Shown: positions 18,371-26,598, numbered from the stretch's first letter. The stretch is 64,000 nt of DNA from Bacteroides luhongzhouii (GCF_009193295.2 NZ_CP059973.1:2914001-2978000), one strand, 5' to 3'. Translations and numbers: made by a program. The notes: generated by a model not told the origin, from the letters alone.

Positions 18371-20170
18371 ATGGAAAACTTAAAGAACGTAGCTCCTATT
18401 GAAGATTTCAACTGGGATGCTTATGAAAATGGCGAAACAGTAACCAACGTTAGCCACGATGAACTTGAAAAAGCTTACGACGGTACGCTTAACAAAGTGA
18501 ACGACCGTGAGGTTGTTGACGGAACCGTAATCGCAATGAACAAGCGTGAAGTAGTTGTGAACATCGGTTACAAATCAGACGGTATCATCCCTTTGAATGA
18601 ATTCCGTTACAATCCGGACCTGAAAATTGGTGATACTGTAGAAGTATACATCGAAAACCAGGAAGACAAAAAAGGACAGCTCGTTCTGTCACACAGAAAA
18701 GCCCGCGCTACTCGTTCTTGGGATCGCGTTAACGCTGCTCTGGAAAATGAAGAAATTATCAAGGGATTCATCAAGTGCCGCACGAAGGGTGGTATGATCG
18801 TAGACGTATTCGGAATCGAAGCATTCTTGCCGGGTTCTCAGATCGACGTTAAACCGATCCGCGACTATGATGTATTCGTTGGCAAAACAATGGAATTCAA
18901 AGTGGTTAAAATCAACCAGGAATTCAAAAACGTTGTTGTATCTCACAAAGCTCTTATCGAAGCTGAACTGGAACAACAGAAGAAAGAAATCATCGGTAAA
19001 CTTGAAAAAGGACAAGTTCTTGAAGGAACTGTTAAAAATATCACATCTTACGGTGTATTCATCGACCTTGGTGGCGTAGACGGTTTGATCCACATCACTG
19101 ACCTTTCTTGGGGACGCGTTAGCGATCCGAAAGAAGTGGTTGAACTGGATCAGAAGCTCAACGTTGTTATCCTTGACTTCGATGACGAAAAGAAACGTAT
19201 CGCTCTTGGCTTGAAACAACTGACTCCGCACCCATGGGATGCTCTTGATACTGACTTGAAGGTTGGTGACAAGGTGAAAGGTAAAGTGGTTGTTATGGCT
19301 GACTACGGCGCATTCATCGAAATCGCTCCGGGCGTAGAAGGTTTGATCCACGTTTCAGAAATGTCTTGGAGCCAACACCTGCGTTCTGCACAAGATTTCA
19401 TGAAGGTAGGCGACGAAGTGGAAGCTGTTGTTCTTACACTTGACCGTGAAGAACGTAAGATGTCTTTGGGTATCAAACAACTGAAACAAGATCCATGGGA
19501 AACTATCGAAGAAAAGTATCCTGTAGGTTCTAAGCATACTGCAAAAGTACGTAACTTCACTAACTTCGGTGTATTCGTAGAAATCGAAGAAGGTGTAGAC
19601 GGCTTGATCCACATCTCTGACCTTTCTTGGACTAAGAAAGTAAAACACCCGTCAGAATTTACTCAGATTGGTGCTGACATCGAAGTTCAGGTATTGGAAA
19701 TCGACAAAGAAAACCGTCGTTTGAGCCTTGGACACAAACAACTCGAAGAAAATCCTTGGGATGTATTCGAAACAGTGTTCACTGTAGGTTCTGTACACGA
19801 AGGTACTATCATCGAAATGTTGGATAAGGGTGCTGTTGTAGCTCTTCCTTACGGTGTAGAAGGTTTCGCAACTCCGAAACACCTTGTAAAAGAAGACGGT
19901 TCACAAGCACAGTTGGATGAGAAACTTGAATTCAAAGTGATCGAGTTCAACAAAGACGCTAAGAGAATCATCCTGTCTCACAGCCGTATCTTCGAAGATG
20001 TAGCTAAAGCTGAAGAAAGAGCAGAAAAGAAAGCTACTTCTGGCGCAAAGAAAGCATCTTCTGGTAAGAGAGAAGATTCTCCGATGATCCAAAACCAAGC
20101 TGCTTCAACTACTTTGGGCGACATCGACGCTCTGGCTGCATTGAAAGAACAGTTGGAAGGAAAGAAATAA
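18371..20170 (+). CDS. rpsA: 30S ribosomal protein S1
   Basis: This 599-residue protein is built from consecutive S1 (OB-fold) repeats. Phrases such as SYGVFIDLGGVDGLIHITDL, DYGAFIEIAPGVEGLIHVSE and NFGVFVEIEEGVDGLIHISD recur about every 85 residues, each followed by a DP-K-V-like and LSLG-K-QL block. S1 binds mRNA and helps load it on the 30S subunit; the length and number of repeats are normal for Bacteroidota. The C-terminal tail is Lys- and Ala-rich and low in complexity. The gene is alone between its promoter at 18301 and a strong terminator at 20194-20224. Codon use is visibly biased to favoured codons, as expected for a highly expressed gene. Confidence 0.98.
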   Translation: MENLKNVAPIEDFNWDAYENGETVTNVSHDELEKAYDGTLNKVNDREVVDGTVIAMNKREVVVNIGYKSDGIIPLNEFRYNPDLKIGDTVEVYIENQEDKKGQLVLSHRKARATRSWDRVNAALENEEIIKGFIKCRTKGGMIVDVFGIEAFLPGSQIDVKPIRDYDVFVGKTMEFKVVKINQEFKNVVVSHKALIEAELEQQKKEIIGKLEKGQVLEGTVKNITSYGVFIDLGGVDGLIHITDLSWGRVSDPKEVVELDQKLNVVILDFDDEKKRIALGLKQLTPHPWDALDTDLKVGDKVKGKVVVMADYGAFIEIAPGVEGLIHVSEMSWSQHLRSAQDFMKVGDEVEAVVLTLDREERKMSLGIKQLKQDPWETIEEKYPVGSKHTAKVRNFTNFGVFVEIEEGVDGLIHISDLSWTKKVKHPSEFTQIGADIEVQVLEIDKENRRLSLGHKQLEENPWDVFETVFTVGSVHEGTIIEMLDKGAVVALPYGVEGFATPKHLVKEDGSQAQLDEKLEFKVIEFNKDAKRIILSHSRIFEDVAKAEERAEKKATSGAKKASSGKREDSPMIQNQAASTTLGDIDALAALKEQLEGKK

Positions 20171-20193
20171 TCTGAACAGAATATTTTCTAATG

Positions 20194-20224
20194 AAGGCGC
20201 TCCCGTTTGGGGGCGCCTTTTTTT
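20194..20224 (+). terminator. rpsA intrinsic terminator
   Basis: AAGGCGCTCCC (20194-20204) pairs with GGGGGCGCCTT (20209-20219) with one G-T wobble, a GTTT loop and a T run to 20224. A second inverted repeat, TATTCACCA / TGGTGAATA (20224-20232 / 20260-20268), follows at once. Confidence 0.9.
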
Positions 20225-20312
20225 ATTCACCATATCCTTCTTATCCTCTGTGTCCTCCGTGGTGAATAGAAAAAAAAGTTTCATCCTTTGCAAGATTGAA
20301 TCTGAAATGCTT

Positions 20313-20320
20313 TATCTTTG
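20313..20320 (+). promoter_or_regulatory. rnz promoter -7 element
   Basis: TATCTTTG at 20313-20320 is followed by only six bases before the ATG of rnz, so the transcript is expected to be leaderless. Confidence 0.6.
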
Positions 20321-20326
20321 CATACC

Positions 20327-21265
20327 ATGGAAAAATTTGAGTTACATATATTGGGATGCGGTTCCGCTTTGCCTACCACGCGACATTTTGCGACCTCTCA
20401 AGTCGTAAACTTGCGTGAAAAACTATTTATGATTGATTGTGGCGAGGGAGCACAGATGCAATTACGCCGTTCGCGACTGAAATTTTCCCGATTAAATCAT
20501 ATCTTCATCTCTCATTTACATGGTGACCATTGTTTCGGATTGTTGGGGCTGATCTCTACATTCGGATTATTGGGAAGAACAGCCGATTTACATATCCATT
20601 CTCCAAGAGGACTGGAAGAGTTGTTTGCGCCGATGCTTGCTTTCTTTTGCAAGACTTTGACTTATAAGGTGTTCTTCCATGAATTCGAAACGAAAGAACC
20701 GATGCTCATTTACGATGACCGTTCGGTGACTGTAACCACAATCCCTTTAAAACATCGAATTCCCTGTTGCGGTTTCCTTTTTGAAGAGAAACAGCGTCCG
20801 AATCATATTATCAGAGATATGGTGGATTTTTATAAAGTTCCGGTCTATGAACTGAACCGCATCAAGAACGGAGCAGACTTTGTAACTCCCGAAGGAGAAG
20901 TAATACCCAATTTACGTTTGACCCGTCCATCGGCTCCGGCTCGTAAATATGCTTATTGCTCTGATACAATCTATCGCCCGTCACTTGCCGAACAAATCAA
21001 AAATGTAGATTTGCTTTTCCATGAGGCTACCTTTGCGCAGACAGAGCAGGCACGGGCCAAGGAAACTTATCATACTACGGCTGCACAAGCCGCACAACTT
21101 GCCTTGGACGCCAATGTGAGACAATTGGTGATCGGACACTTTTCAGCCCGTTACGAGGATGAATCTATTCTGCTTAATGAAGCGTCCGGCATTTTCCCGC
21201 AAACCATTTTGGCGAAAGAAAATCTGTGTATTGACGTTGATGGAGGAACTGTGTATGAGAAATAG
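20327..21265 (+). CDS. rnz: ribonuclease Z
   Basis: The ATG at 20327 gives 312 residues; an in-frame TTG at 20318 lies inside the promoter's TTTG and is rejected. The metallo-beta-lactamase signature FISHLHGDHCFGLLGL (residues about 60-75), the N-terminal LGCGSALPTTRHFATSQVV segment and a later GHFSARYED motif are those of tRNase Z, which removes 3' trailers from tRNA precursors. The length fits the short bacterial form. The last 11 bases overlap the start of the L,D-transpeptidase gene (ATGAGAAATAG), so the two genes are translationally coupled. Confidence 0.96.
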   Translation: MEKFELHILGCGSALPTTRHFATSQVVNLREKLFMIDCGEGAQMQLRRSRLKFSRLNHIFISHLHGDHCFGLLGLISTFGLLGRTADLHIHSPRGLEELFAPMLAFFCKTLTYKVFFHEFETKEPMLIYDDRSVTVTTIPLKHRIPCCGFLFEEKQRPNHIIRDMVDFYKVPVYELNRIKNGADFVTPEGEVIPNLRLTRPSAPARKYAYCSDTIYRPSLAEQIKNVDLLFHEATFAQTEQARAKETYHTTAAQAAQLALDANVRQLVIGHFSARYEDESILLNEASGIFPQTILAKENLCIDVDGGTVYEK

Positions 21266-22796
21266 ATGCCTGCTTTGGGGAGCGGTAATCCTATTCATCG
21301 CTTGTCTGGCAGCCTGTAAAAAAGAGAAACCCCAATCTCCGATACCGGACTCACTGTCTTCCCTGCAAGAACTGTTCAACCCTGCTTATCAAATAGATGC
21401 CGACAGTATTCGTCTAATGATTCGTTCCTGCTTGAACGAAAACCCCATAACTCCTTGGGATTCGGCTTTGCTGGCCCATTATCGGGAAAAAGATGAATTC
21501 TTCTGGTTGAATGACTCGCTCGTATCCGATAAACCTGCCACACAGGTGGCGGACTCTATGTTGTTCTGGTTGGGAGACATCTCACGGCATGGCATTAATC
21601 CGAATCTTTATCCTGTGGATAGCCTCCGTGAGAGATTGCAACAGATACGTTCTTTGAAGTTACAGGAAGGAAAGACAATGAACCGTCTGTTGGCAGATGT
21701 GGAATATCAGTTGACAGCCGCTTATCTTTCGTATGTGTGCCAGTTGAAATTTGGCTTCTTGCCTTCGGAACGCAGATGGAATGATTCAGTCAATCATATT
21801 CCCCTGAAGCATTGTGATGCTGCTTTTGCAAATGCCGCCCTCGATTCATTGCGCGCAAATCCCAATGCCGCTTTTCGTGGAGCACAGCCTTCTTCTCCAT
21901 TTTATCGCAAGATGCAGGAAGAACTGGTTCGTGTGAACGCCTGGGGGAAAACAGACACTACGGATTATTACCGGGATCGTCTGTTGGTAAATATGGAGCG
22001 GGCACGTTGGCAATATGCATTGGATAAAGGACAGAAATATGTGATAGCCAATGTGGCGGCATTCATGTTGCAGGCGGTCAACGAAGAAACGGATTCTATT
22101 CTGGAGATGCGTATCTGTGTGGGAACTGTGAAGAATAAAACGCCTCTCCTGTCGAGCAGGATTTATTATATGGAGCTGAATCCGTACTGGAATGTACCTC
22201 AAAGTATTATCCGGAAAGAAATCATCCCTACTTATCGCAGAGATACGACCTATTTCACCCGTAACCGTATGAAGGTGTATGACAAGAACGGCTTACAAGT
22301 GAATCCTCATCAGATTAATTGGGCTAAATATGCAGGAAAAGGTGTACCTTATACGGTGAAGCAGGACAATAAAACGGGGAATTCATTGGGACGCATCATC
22401 TTCCGTTTCCCTAATCCTCATTCCGTATATCTGCACGATACTCCTTCCCGCTGGGCTTTCACGCGAAAGAATCGTGCAGTGAGCCACGGTTGCGTACGTC
22501 TTCAGAAAGCACTCGACTTTGCTTTCTTCCTGCTGAAAGAGCCGGATGAATTATTGGAAGACCGTATCCGCATTGCAATGGATATCAAGCCGGTGAGTGA
22601 AGAGGGGAAGAAGCTGCCCGTCAGTTCGGCCTACCGTGAACTGAAACATTATAGTTTAGAGAAATATATACCTTTATTTATAGATTATCAGACGGTTTAT
22701 CTGTCTGCCGATAATAATTTGAGGTATTGTGAGGACATTTATAAATATGATCCGTCTTTACTAGAGGCAATGAACAACCTGAATTTGAAACCATAA
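21255..22796 (+). CDS. L,D-transpeptidase (YcbB/ErfK type) lipoprotein
   Basis: I place the start at the ATG at 21255, which opens a lipoprotein signal (MRNRCLLWGAVILFIACLAACKK, lipobox LAAC at about residue 21) and gives 513 residues. The catalytic YkuD domain lies in the C-terminal third, with HDTPSRWAF and SHGCVRLQ near residue 409 carrying the His and the nucleophilic Cys. The long N-terminal region matches the substrate-capping part of YcbB-like enzymes. Such proteins form 3-3 cross-links in peptidoglycan or attach proteins to it. Overlap with rnz suggests one transcript. Confidence 0.92.
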   Translation: MRNRCLLWGAVILFIACLAACKKEKPQSPIPDSLSSLQELFNPAYQIDADSIRLMIRSCLNENPITPWDSALLAHYREKDEFFWLNDSLVSDKPATQVADSMLFWLGDISRHGINPNLYPVDSLRERLQQIRSLKLQEGKTMNRLLADVEYQLTAAYLSYVCQLKFGFLPSERRWNDSVNHIPLKHCDAAFANAALDSLRANPNAAFRGAQPSSPFYRKMQEELVRVNAWGKTDTTDYYRDRLLVNMERARWQYALDKGQKYVIANVAAFMLQAVNEETDSILEMRICVGTVKNKTPLLSSRIYYMELNPYWNVPQSIIRKEIIPTYRRDTTYFTRNRMKVYDKNGLQVNPHQINWAKYAGKGVPYTVKQDNKTGNSLGRIIFRFPNPHSVYLHDTPSRWAFTRKNRAVSHGCVRLQKALDFAFFLLKEPDELLEDRIRIAMDIKPVSEEGKKLPVSSAYRELKHYSLEKYIPLFIDYQTVYLSADNNLRYCEDIYKYDPSLLEAMNNLNLKP

Positions 22797-22820
22797 ATAA
22801 ACATACAGATACAAGAGATT

Positions 22821-23372
22821 ATGATTCCTTATAACGAACGCGAAGTTCTGAAACTCCTTCAGGAGGAGAGTACACAGCGGAAAGGATTTGAAATGATTGT
22901 GGCGCAGTATAGCGAGCAATTGTATTGGCAAATCCGCCGGATGGTACTGTCGCATGAGGATGCGAACGATCTCCTGCAAAACACTTTCATCAAGGCATGG
23001 ACGAATATCGATTATTTCCGTGCCGAGGCGAAACTGTCTACCTGGCTCTATCGCATCGCACTGAACGAATGTCTTACCTTTCTGAATAAGCAGCGCGCTA
23101 TGACTACCGTGGATATTGACGACCCTGAAGCTGCGATTGTGCAGAAGCTGGAAAGTGACTCCTACTTTTCGGGCGACGAAATACAGTTGTGTCTGCAAAA
23201 AGCTCTATTGACTTTGCCGGAAAAACAGCGTATGGTGTTCAACCTGAAATATTATCAGGAAATGAAATACGAAGAGATGTCGGAAATCTTCGGTACATCG
23301 GTTGGTGCGCTCAAAGCGTCATATCATCATGCGGTGAAGAAAATAGAGAAGTTTTTAGAAGAAATAGATTAA
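22821..23372 (+). CDS. ECF-type RNA polymerase sigma factor
   Basis: This is a 183-residue sigma-70 family protein with region 2 (DANDLLQNTFIKAWTNIDYF, residues about 50-70) and region 4 (LPEKQRMVFNLKYYQEMKYE, about 132-151, then the helix-turn-helix to the end). No region 1 or 3 is present, which places it among ECF sigma factors. It is followed 47 bases later by a small single-pass membrane protein and then by a CpxP-like periplasmic protein. That order suggests sigma, membrane anti-sigma and periplasmic sensor. It starts 24 bases after the L,D-transpeptidase stop, so it may be read from the same transcript. Confidence 0.94.
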   Translation: MIPYNEREVLKLLQEESTQRKGFEMIVAQYSEQLYWQIRRMVLSHEDANDLLQNTFIKAWTNIDYFRAEAKLSTWLYRIALNECLTFLNKQRAMTTVDIDDPEAAIVQKLESDSYFSGDEIQLCLQKALLTLPEKQRMVFNLKYYQEMKYEEMSEIFGTSVGALKASYHHAVKKIEKFLEEID

Positions 23373-23419
23373 ACCTTTTAAATTGGACGGTGTCTAAGAA
23401 AAAGAGAGGAGAAAAACGT

Positions 23420-23797
23420 ATGAAAGAAGAAGATATCCTATTGAAGAAGCTTGGTAAGGAGAATTCCTTCAAAGTGCCTGATGGTTACTTTGAAAACCTG
23501 ACTTCGGAGGTAATGAATAAACTTCCTGAAAAAGAAAAAATAGTTTTCAAGGAAGAACCTGTCAGCACATGGACAAGACTGAAACCATTGCTCTATCTCG
23601 CTGCTATGTTTGTAGGTGCGGCCCTGATTATCCGGGTAGCGTCGACAGATCACAAACCTGTTGCGGTCGATGAAGTGGCGGTGATGGAGGTAGATACTGA
23701 AGTCGTATCGGACGAAATGCTGGATGTGGCACTGGACCGTGCTATGCTGGATGATTATTCGTTATATGTTTATTTGAGTGATGCAAGTGTAGAATGA
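23420..23797 (+). CDS. small single-pass membrane protein, candidate anti-sigma factor
   Basis: The ATG at 23420 follows a purine-rich stretch (AAAGAGAGGAGAAAAACG) and gives 125 residues. Residues 1-50 are charged and cytoplasmic in character, with a KVPDGYFENLTSEVMNKLP motif; residues about 56-76 (LLYLAAMFVGAALIIRVA) form one membrane helix; the remainder is acidic and would be periplasmic. I do not recognise a named domain, but size, topology and position directly behind an ECF sigma gene fit an anti-sigma factor. An alternative is an unrelated membrane protein co-transcribed by chance. Confidence 0.75.
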   Translation: MKEEDILLKKLGKENSFKVPDGYFENLTSEVMNKLPEKEKIVFKEEPVSTWTRLKPLLYLAAMFVGAALIIRVASTDHKPVAVDEVAVMEVDTEVVSDEMLDVALDRAMLDDYSLYVYLSDASVE

Positions 23798-23824
23798 TTT
23801 ATTAAAACTGATTGAATACAGAAA

Positions 23825-24292
23825 ATGAGAAAACTAATCGCATTGGTTGTTTTGTTGTGTGGCTTTATGCCCGTTCTTTGGGCTGCTGATGGGTGTGATC
23901 AGCATTTATCCCGGGAGGAGTTTAGGGCAAAACAAAAGGCATTCATTATCGAACAGGCTGGATTGACTAAAGAAGAGGCAGCCAAGTTCTTTCCCGTCTA
24001 TTTTGAACTCCAGGATAAGAAGAAGAAACTGAATGATGAATCGTGGGATTTGATGCGCAAAGGCAAGGATGATAAGACAACGGAAGCTCAATATGCAGAA
24101 ATCAACGAAAAAGTTGCCAACAATCGTATTGCTGCCGACCAGCTTGATAAGACTTATCTGGGTAAATTCAAGAAGATTCTTTCCAGTAAGAAGATATTTC
24201 TTGTGCAGCGCGCGGAAATGCGCTTCCACCGGGAGATGATAAAAGGAATGAATCGTGGCAAGGACAAAGGAGACGATTCGAAGAAGAAATAA
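23825..24292 (+). CDS. Spy/CpxP-like periplasmic protein
   Basis: This 155-residue protein has a cleavable signal peptide (MRKLIALVVLLCGFMPVLWA). The mature part is all-helical and charged, with QAGLTKEEAAKFFPVYFELQ near residues 43-62, a variant of the LTxxQ-type repeat of CpxP and Spy proteins. A C-terminal segment rich in Met, His and Lys (MRFHREMIKGMNRGK) might bind metal. Known relatives are chaperones or metal/stress sensors of the envelope. Its position 27 bases after the candidate anti-sigma gene suggests that it senses envelope or metal stress for that sigma factor; this is inference. Confidence 0.8.
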   Translation: MRKLIALVVLLCGFMPVLWAADGCDQHLSREEFRAKQKAFIIEQAGLTKEEAAKFFPVYFELQDKKKKLNDESWDLMRKGKDDKTTEAQYAEINEKVANNRIAADQLDKTYLGKFKKILSSKKIFLVQRAEMRFHREMIKGMNRGKDKGDDSKKK

Positions 24293-24300
24293 AGAAAAAA

Positions 24301-24388
24301 ACAGAATGTTTAATTCATATGAATAGACGTTCTTTTTGAGTAAAACAGAGGCTCTATTCGCACAGAACAGAGCCTCTGTTTTTTTATT
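24301..24388. repeat. tandem 22-nt degenerate repeat, four units
   Basis: Four consecutive units of exactly 22 bases start at 24301, 24323, 24345 and 24367, each opening with ACAGA or ATAGA; the last three have a TTCT or CTCT core at positions 9-12. The same unit type, with the same period, is found at 52443-52574. Units three and four pair with each other to form the terminator at 24345-24386. Confidence 0.7.
24345..24386 (+). terminator. terminator built from two repeat units
   Basis: ACAGAGGCTCT (24345-24355) is perfectly complementary to AGAGCCTCTGT (24369-24379), followed by a T run. It ends the sigma factor / membrane protein / CpxP-like transcript. Confidence 0.85.
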
Positions 24389-24507
24389 TAGACAGCATTG
24401 ATGTTAAGTATTCTATTTCTGCAATCAATAGTGGAATATCCTGTTTGGCATGTGTTATGAACTCCAAATCATCTTTTGATGATGGCATTTAAATCAATGT
24501 TATTCAT
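24384..24507 (-). pseudogene. remnant of a small hypothetical gene with internal deletion
   Basis: On the minus strand an ATG at 24507 opens MNNIDLNAIIKR and then meets a stop. In another frame, from an ATG at 24488 to a TAA at 24384, the DNA encodes 34 residues including DDLEFITHAKQDIPLLIAEI. The second part looks like the C-terminus, and the first like the N-terminus, of a small hypothetical protein common in Bacteroides and phages (a D-x-E-F-I-x-x-A-K-x-D-I-P-x-L pattern). The middle seems to be deleted with a frameshift. It sits directly downstream of mazG. The 34-residue frame could alternatively be a real small gene. Confidence 0.5.
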
Positions 24508-24512
24508 GGGTC

Positions 24513-25301
24513 TTATAGTCCTTTTTTCTTTGCTTCATTCCAAATAGCATCCATCTCTTCAAGAGACATATCCTTCAGGCTTTTTCCTTCCTTGATAGTA
24601 TGTTCCTCCAAATAATTGAAGCGACGGATAAACTTTTGATTGGTAAGTTCCAAAGCATTATCAGGATTGATCTTGTAGAGACGCGCTGCATTGATAAGGC
24701 TAAACATAACGTCGCCGAATTCAGCTTCCGCCTTGTCCTTATCCATATTAGCTACTTCATCCTGAAATTCTCCGATTTCTTCCTTCACTTTATCCCATAC
24801 CTGTTCACGCTCTTCCCAGTCGAAACCTACATTGCGGGCTTTGTCTTGAATACGATAAGCCTTGATGAGCGAGGGGAGGGCAGCGGGTACACCGCTCAAT
24901 ACACTCTTGTTGCCGTCTTTCTCCTTTAGCTTCAACTGTTCCCAATTTTCGGAAACTTGTCCTGCTGTCTCTGCTTTTACCTCTCCGAATACATGCGGGT
25001 GACGGAAAATCAGTTTATCACACAGTTTATCGCAAACATCTTTGATGTCAAAATCTCCTGTTTCCGAGCCTATCTTGGCATAGAAGGCTACATGTAGCAA
25101 TACGTCCCCCAATTCCTTGCAGATTTCTTTCTTGTCATCCCTCATCAGGGCGTCGCAAAGTTCGTAAGTCTCTTCTATGGTGTTGGGACGCAGACTTTCA
25201 TTGGTCTGTTTGCGGTCCCAGGGACATTTAACACGCAGTTCGTCGAGAATGTCCAGGAAGCGTCCGAAGGCTTCCATCTGTTCTTGTCTGGTATGTGACA
25301 T
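24513..25301 (-). CDS. mazG: MazG nucleoside triphosphate pyrophosphohydrolase
   Basis: The start is the ATG at 25301, opening MSHTRQEQMEAFGRFLDILD; the frame extends 21 codons upstream but over AT-rich sequence without family similarity. The 262-residue length is that of full MazG. The N-terminal domain has CPWDRKQTNESLRPNTIEETYE and a DDKKEICKELGDVLLHV metal-binding helix pair; the second domain repeats the EEIGEFQDE...AEFGDVMFSLIN pattern. MazG hydrolyses (d)NTPs to the monophosphate and cleans the nucleotide pool. It lies 38 bases downstream of the AAA ATPase gene on the same strand. Confidence 0.95.
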   Translation of the reverse strand: MSHTRQEQMEAFGRFLDILDELRVKCPWDRKQTNESLRPNTIEETYELCDALMRDDKKEICKELGDVLLHVAFYAKIGSETGDFDIKDVCDKLCDKLIFRHPHVFGEVKAETAGQVSENWEQLKLKEKDGNKSVLSGVPAALPSLIKAYRIQDKARNVGFDWEEREQVWDKVKEEIGEFQDEVANMDKDKAEAEFGDVMFSLINAARLYKINPDNALELTNQKFIRRFNYLEEHTIKEGKSLKDMSLEEMDAIWNEAKKKGL

Positions 25302-25339
25302 AAATCGTTTTTTATTTAAAAATTGATGCAAAGATATGA

Positions 25340-26509
25340 CTAATAATTCATCCCGAAGTTCCAAAGAGGAATAATATTACCGTATCCGGTTTCTATATCA
25401 TCTTTTACAATGTATCCTTCTTTGGCTTCGGTTATCTGTTGTTGTCCTTTGTTTTTTCCTCCTATTTCAAATGTTCTTTCTCCTATTTGGAAATCAGAAA
25501 TTTTTGAAGATATAATGTCCTGTTTTACTCGCATTTGGTTATAAAAAAATGTTTCGCGGATATTACCGATATTGGAATTTTCTCCTCCTAATGCATAAAT
25601 GAAATTAGTATTATCAAGATATATTTTTTCTACTTTGCCCAGACCTCTGATCCCGCCTGTGTCATTGCGAACTTGAGCTATCATTCCCGCTTTCTCGATA
25701 TAAATTAAGTAATCGCTTAAATAATTACGACTTACTCCAATGATGTCAGCGAGTTTTTGCATGACAGGCTTAAATGGAACGCTTTTGGCAATAATCATCA
25801 ACAGTTGTTTCAATTTACGTCCTGTGGAGACATTCATATTAGCATATTGAGGAATGTCATTTTCCATAGTTTGGTTGATTACTTGGTTCAACTCGATTTC
25901 AAAAGTGATATCTTTGCTAAACGGGTAATAGCCGTGTTGTATATATTCAGCGAATAGCGGAAGTGGATGTGCTATTCCCGGAATTTCAACTTTATGTTCC
26001 AGTATCTCTTCTAATGTGTAGACTGGTACATGAATTTGATGGAACATACTTAAATATTCTCTGAAAGACAGCCCTTGCATTTCATAGATGGGGGTACGTC
26101 TGCTTAAATCTGCCGTTCCTTTATAAATATCCAAAATAGAGGAACCGGTGAAAAGAACTTGCATATCAGGATAAGAATCGAATATCTGCTTCAATTCACG
26201 AGACCAGTTAGGGTATTTGTGTATTTCATCAATAAATAGGTGCTTGCCACCTTGTTTGCTGAATTTGTCTGTTAGGTCAATCAGGGAATTATCGGCAAAG
26301 TACATATTGTCTGCTGAAACATACAATGTATCTTTCGGATTCATGTTCTGCTTGATATGTTGAAGGAACATGGTGGTTTTACCTACTCCGCGTGGTCCGA
26401 CAAGTCCGAGCATATGACTGTCCCAGTTTATTTCAGTATACTTGTATCGGATGAAATCGGTACTTGTAGCTTTAAGGAGTTTATTGAAGTTTTCGTATAA
26501 TCTGTCCAT
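25340..26509 (-). CDS. AAA_14/DUF4143 family ATPase
   Basis: This 389-residue protein has Walker A GPRGVGKTTMF near residues 38-48, Walker B HLFIDEIHKYPNW near 89-101 and a sensor-like VLFTGSSILDIYKG segment. The C-terminal part carries a winged-helix-like region and a short nuclease-fold-like tail, as in the archaeal-type ATP-binding proteins with DUF4143. Their cellular role is not established; they are abundant in Bacteroides and some are suspected of being toxin-like or mobile. A perfect long palindrome at 26541-26598 sits 31 bases upstream of the start, where an operator or a mobile-element end might be. Confidence 0.9.
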   Translation of the reverse strand: MDRLYENFNKLLKATSTDFIRYKYTEINWDSHMLGLVGPRGVGKTTMFLQHIKQNMNPKDTLYVSADNMYFADNSLIDLTDKFSKQGGKHLFIDEIHKYPNWSRELKQIFDSYPDMQVLFTGSSILDIYKGTADLSRRTPIYEMQGLSFREYLSMFHQIHVPVYTLEEILEHKVEIPGIAHPLPLFAEYIQHGYYPFSKDITFEIELNQVINQTMENDIPQYANMNVSTGRKLKQLLMIIAKSVPFKPVMQKLADIIGVSRNYLSDYLIYIEKAGMIAQVRNDTGGIRGLGKVEKIYLDNTNFIYALGGENSNIGNIRETFFYNQMRVKQDIISSKISDFQIGERTFEIGGKNKGQQQITEAKEGYIVKDDIETGYGNIIPLWNFGMNY

Positions 26510-26540
26510 GGTTGGTATATATTTATATGCAAATATACGT

Positions 26541-26598
26541 CAATTGCACAACAAAAGTGCAGAAAATTGTAGTTTTCTGCACTTTTGTTGTGCAATTG
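26541..26598. repeat. perfect 26-bp-arm inverted repeat upstream of the ATPase gene
   Basis: Bases 26541-26566 are perfectly complementary to 26573-26598 around a 6-base centre (TTGTAG). Each arm begins or ends with CAATTGCACAAC and carries GTGCAGAAAA. The perfection over 26 bp suggests active maintenance, for example a structured RNA, an operator or a mobile palindromic element. The surrounding 135-base gap holds nothing else. Confidence 0.85.

Noticed and set aside
20318..20326. TTG start for rnz
   Set aside because: The TTG is part of the TATCTTTG promoter element; the ATG at 20327 is the family start.
25340..26509. Toxin-antitoxin pair made of the ATPase and mazG
   Set aside because: mazG here is the full-length two-domain housekeeping pyrophosphohydrolase, and no small antitoxin gene adjoins the ATPase.
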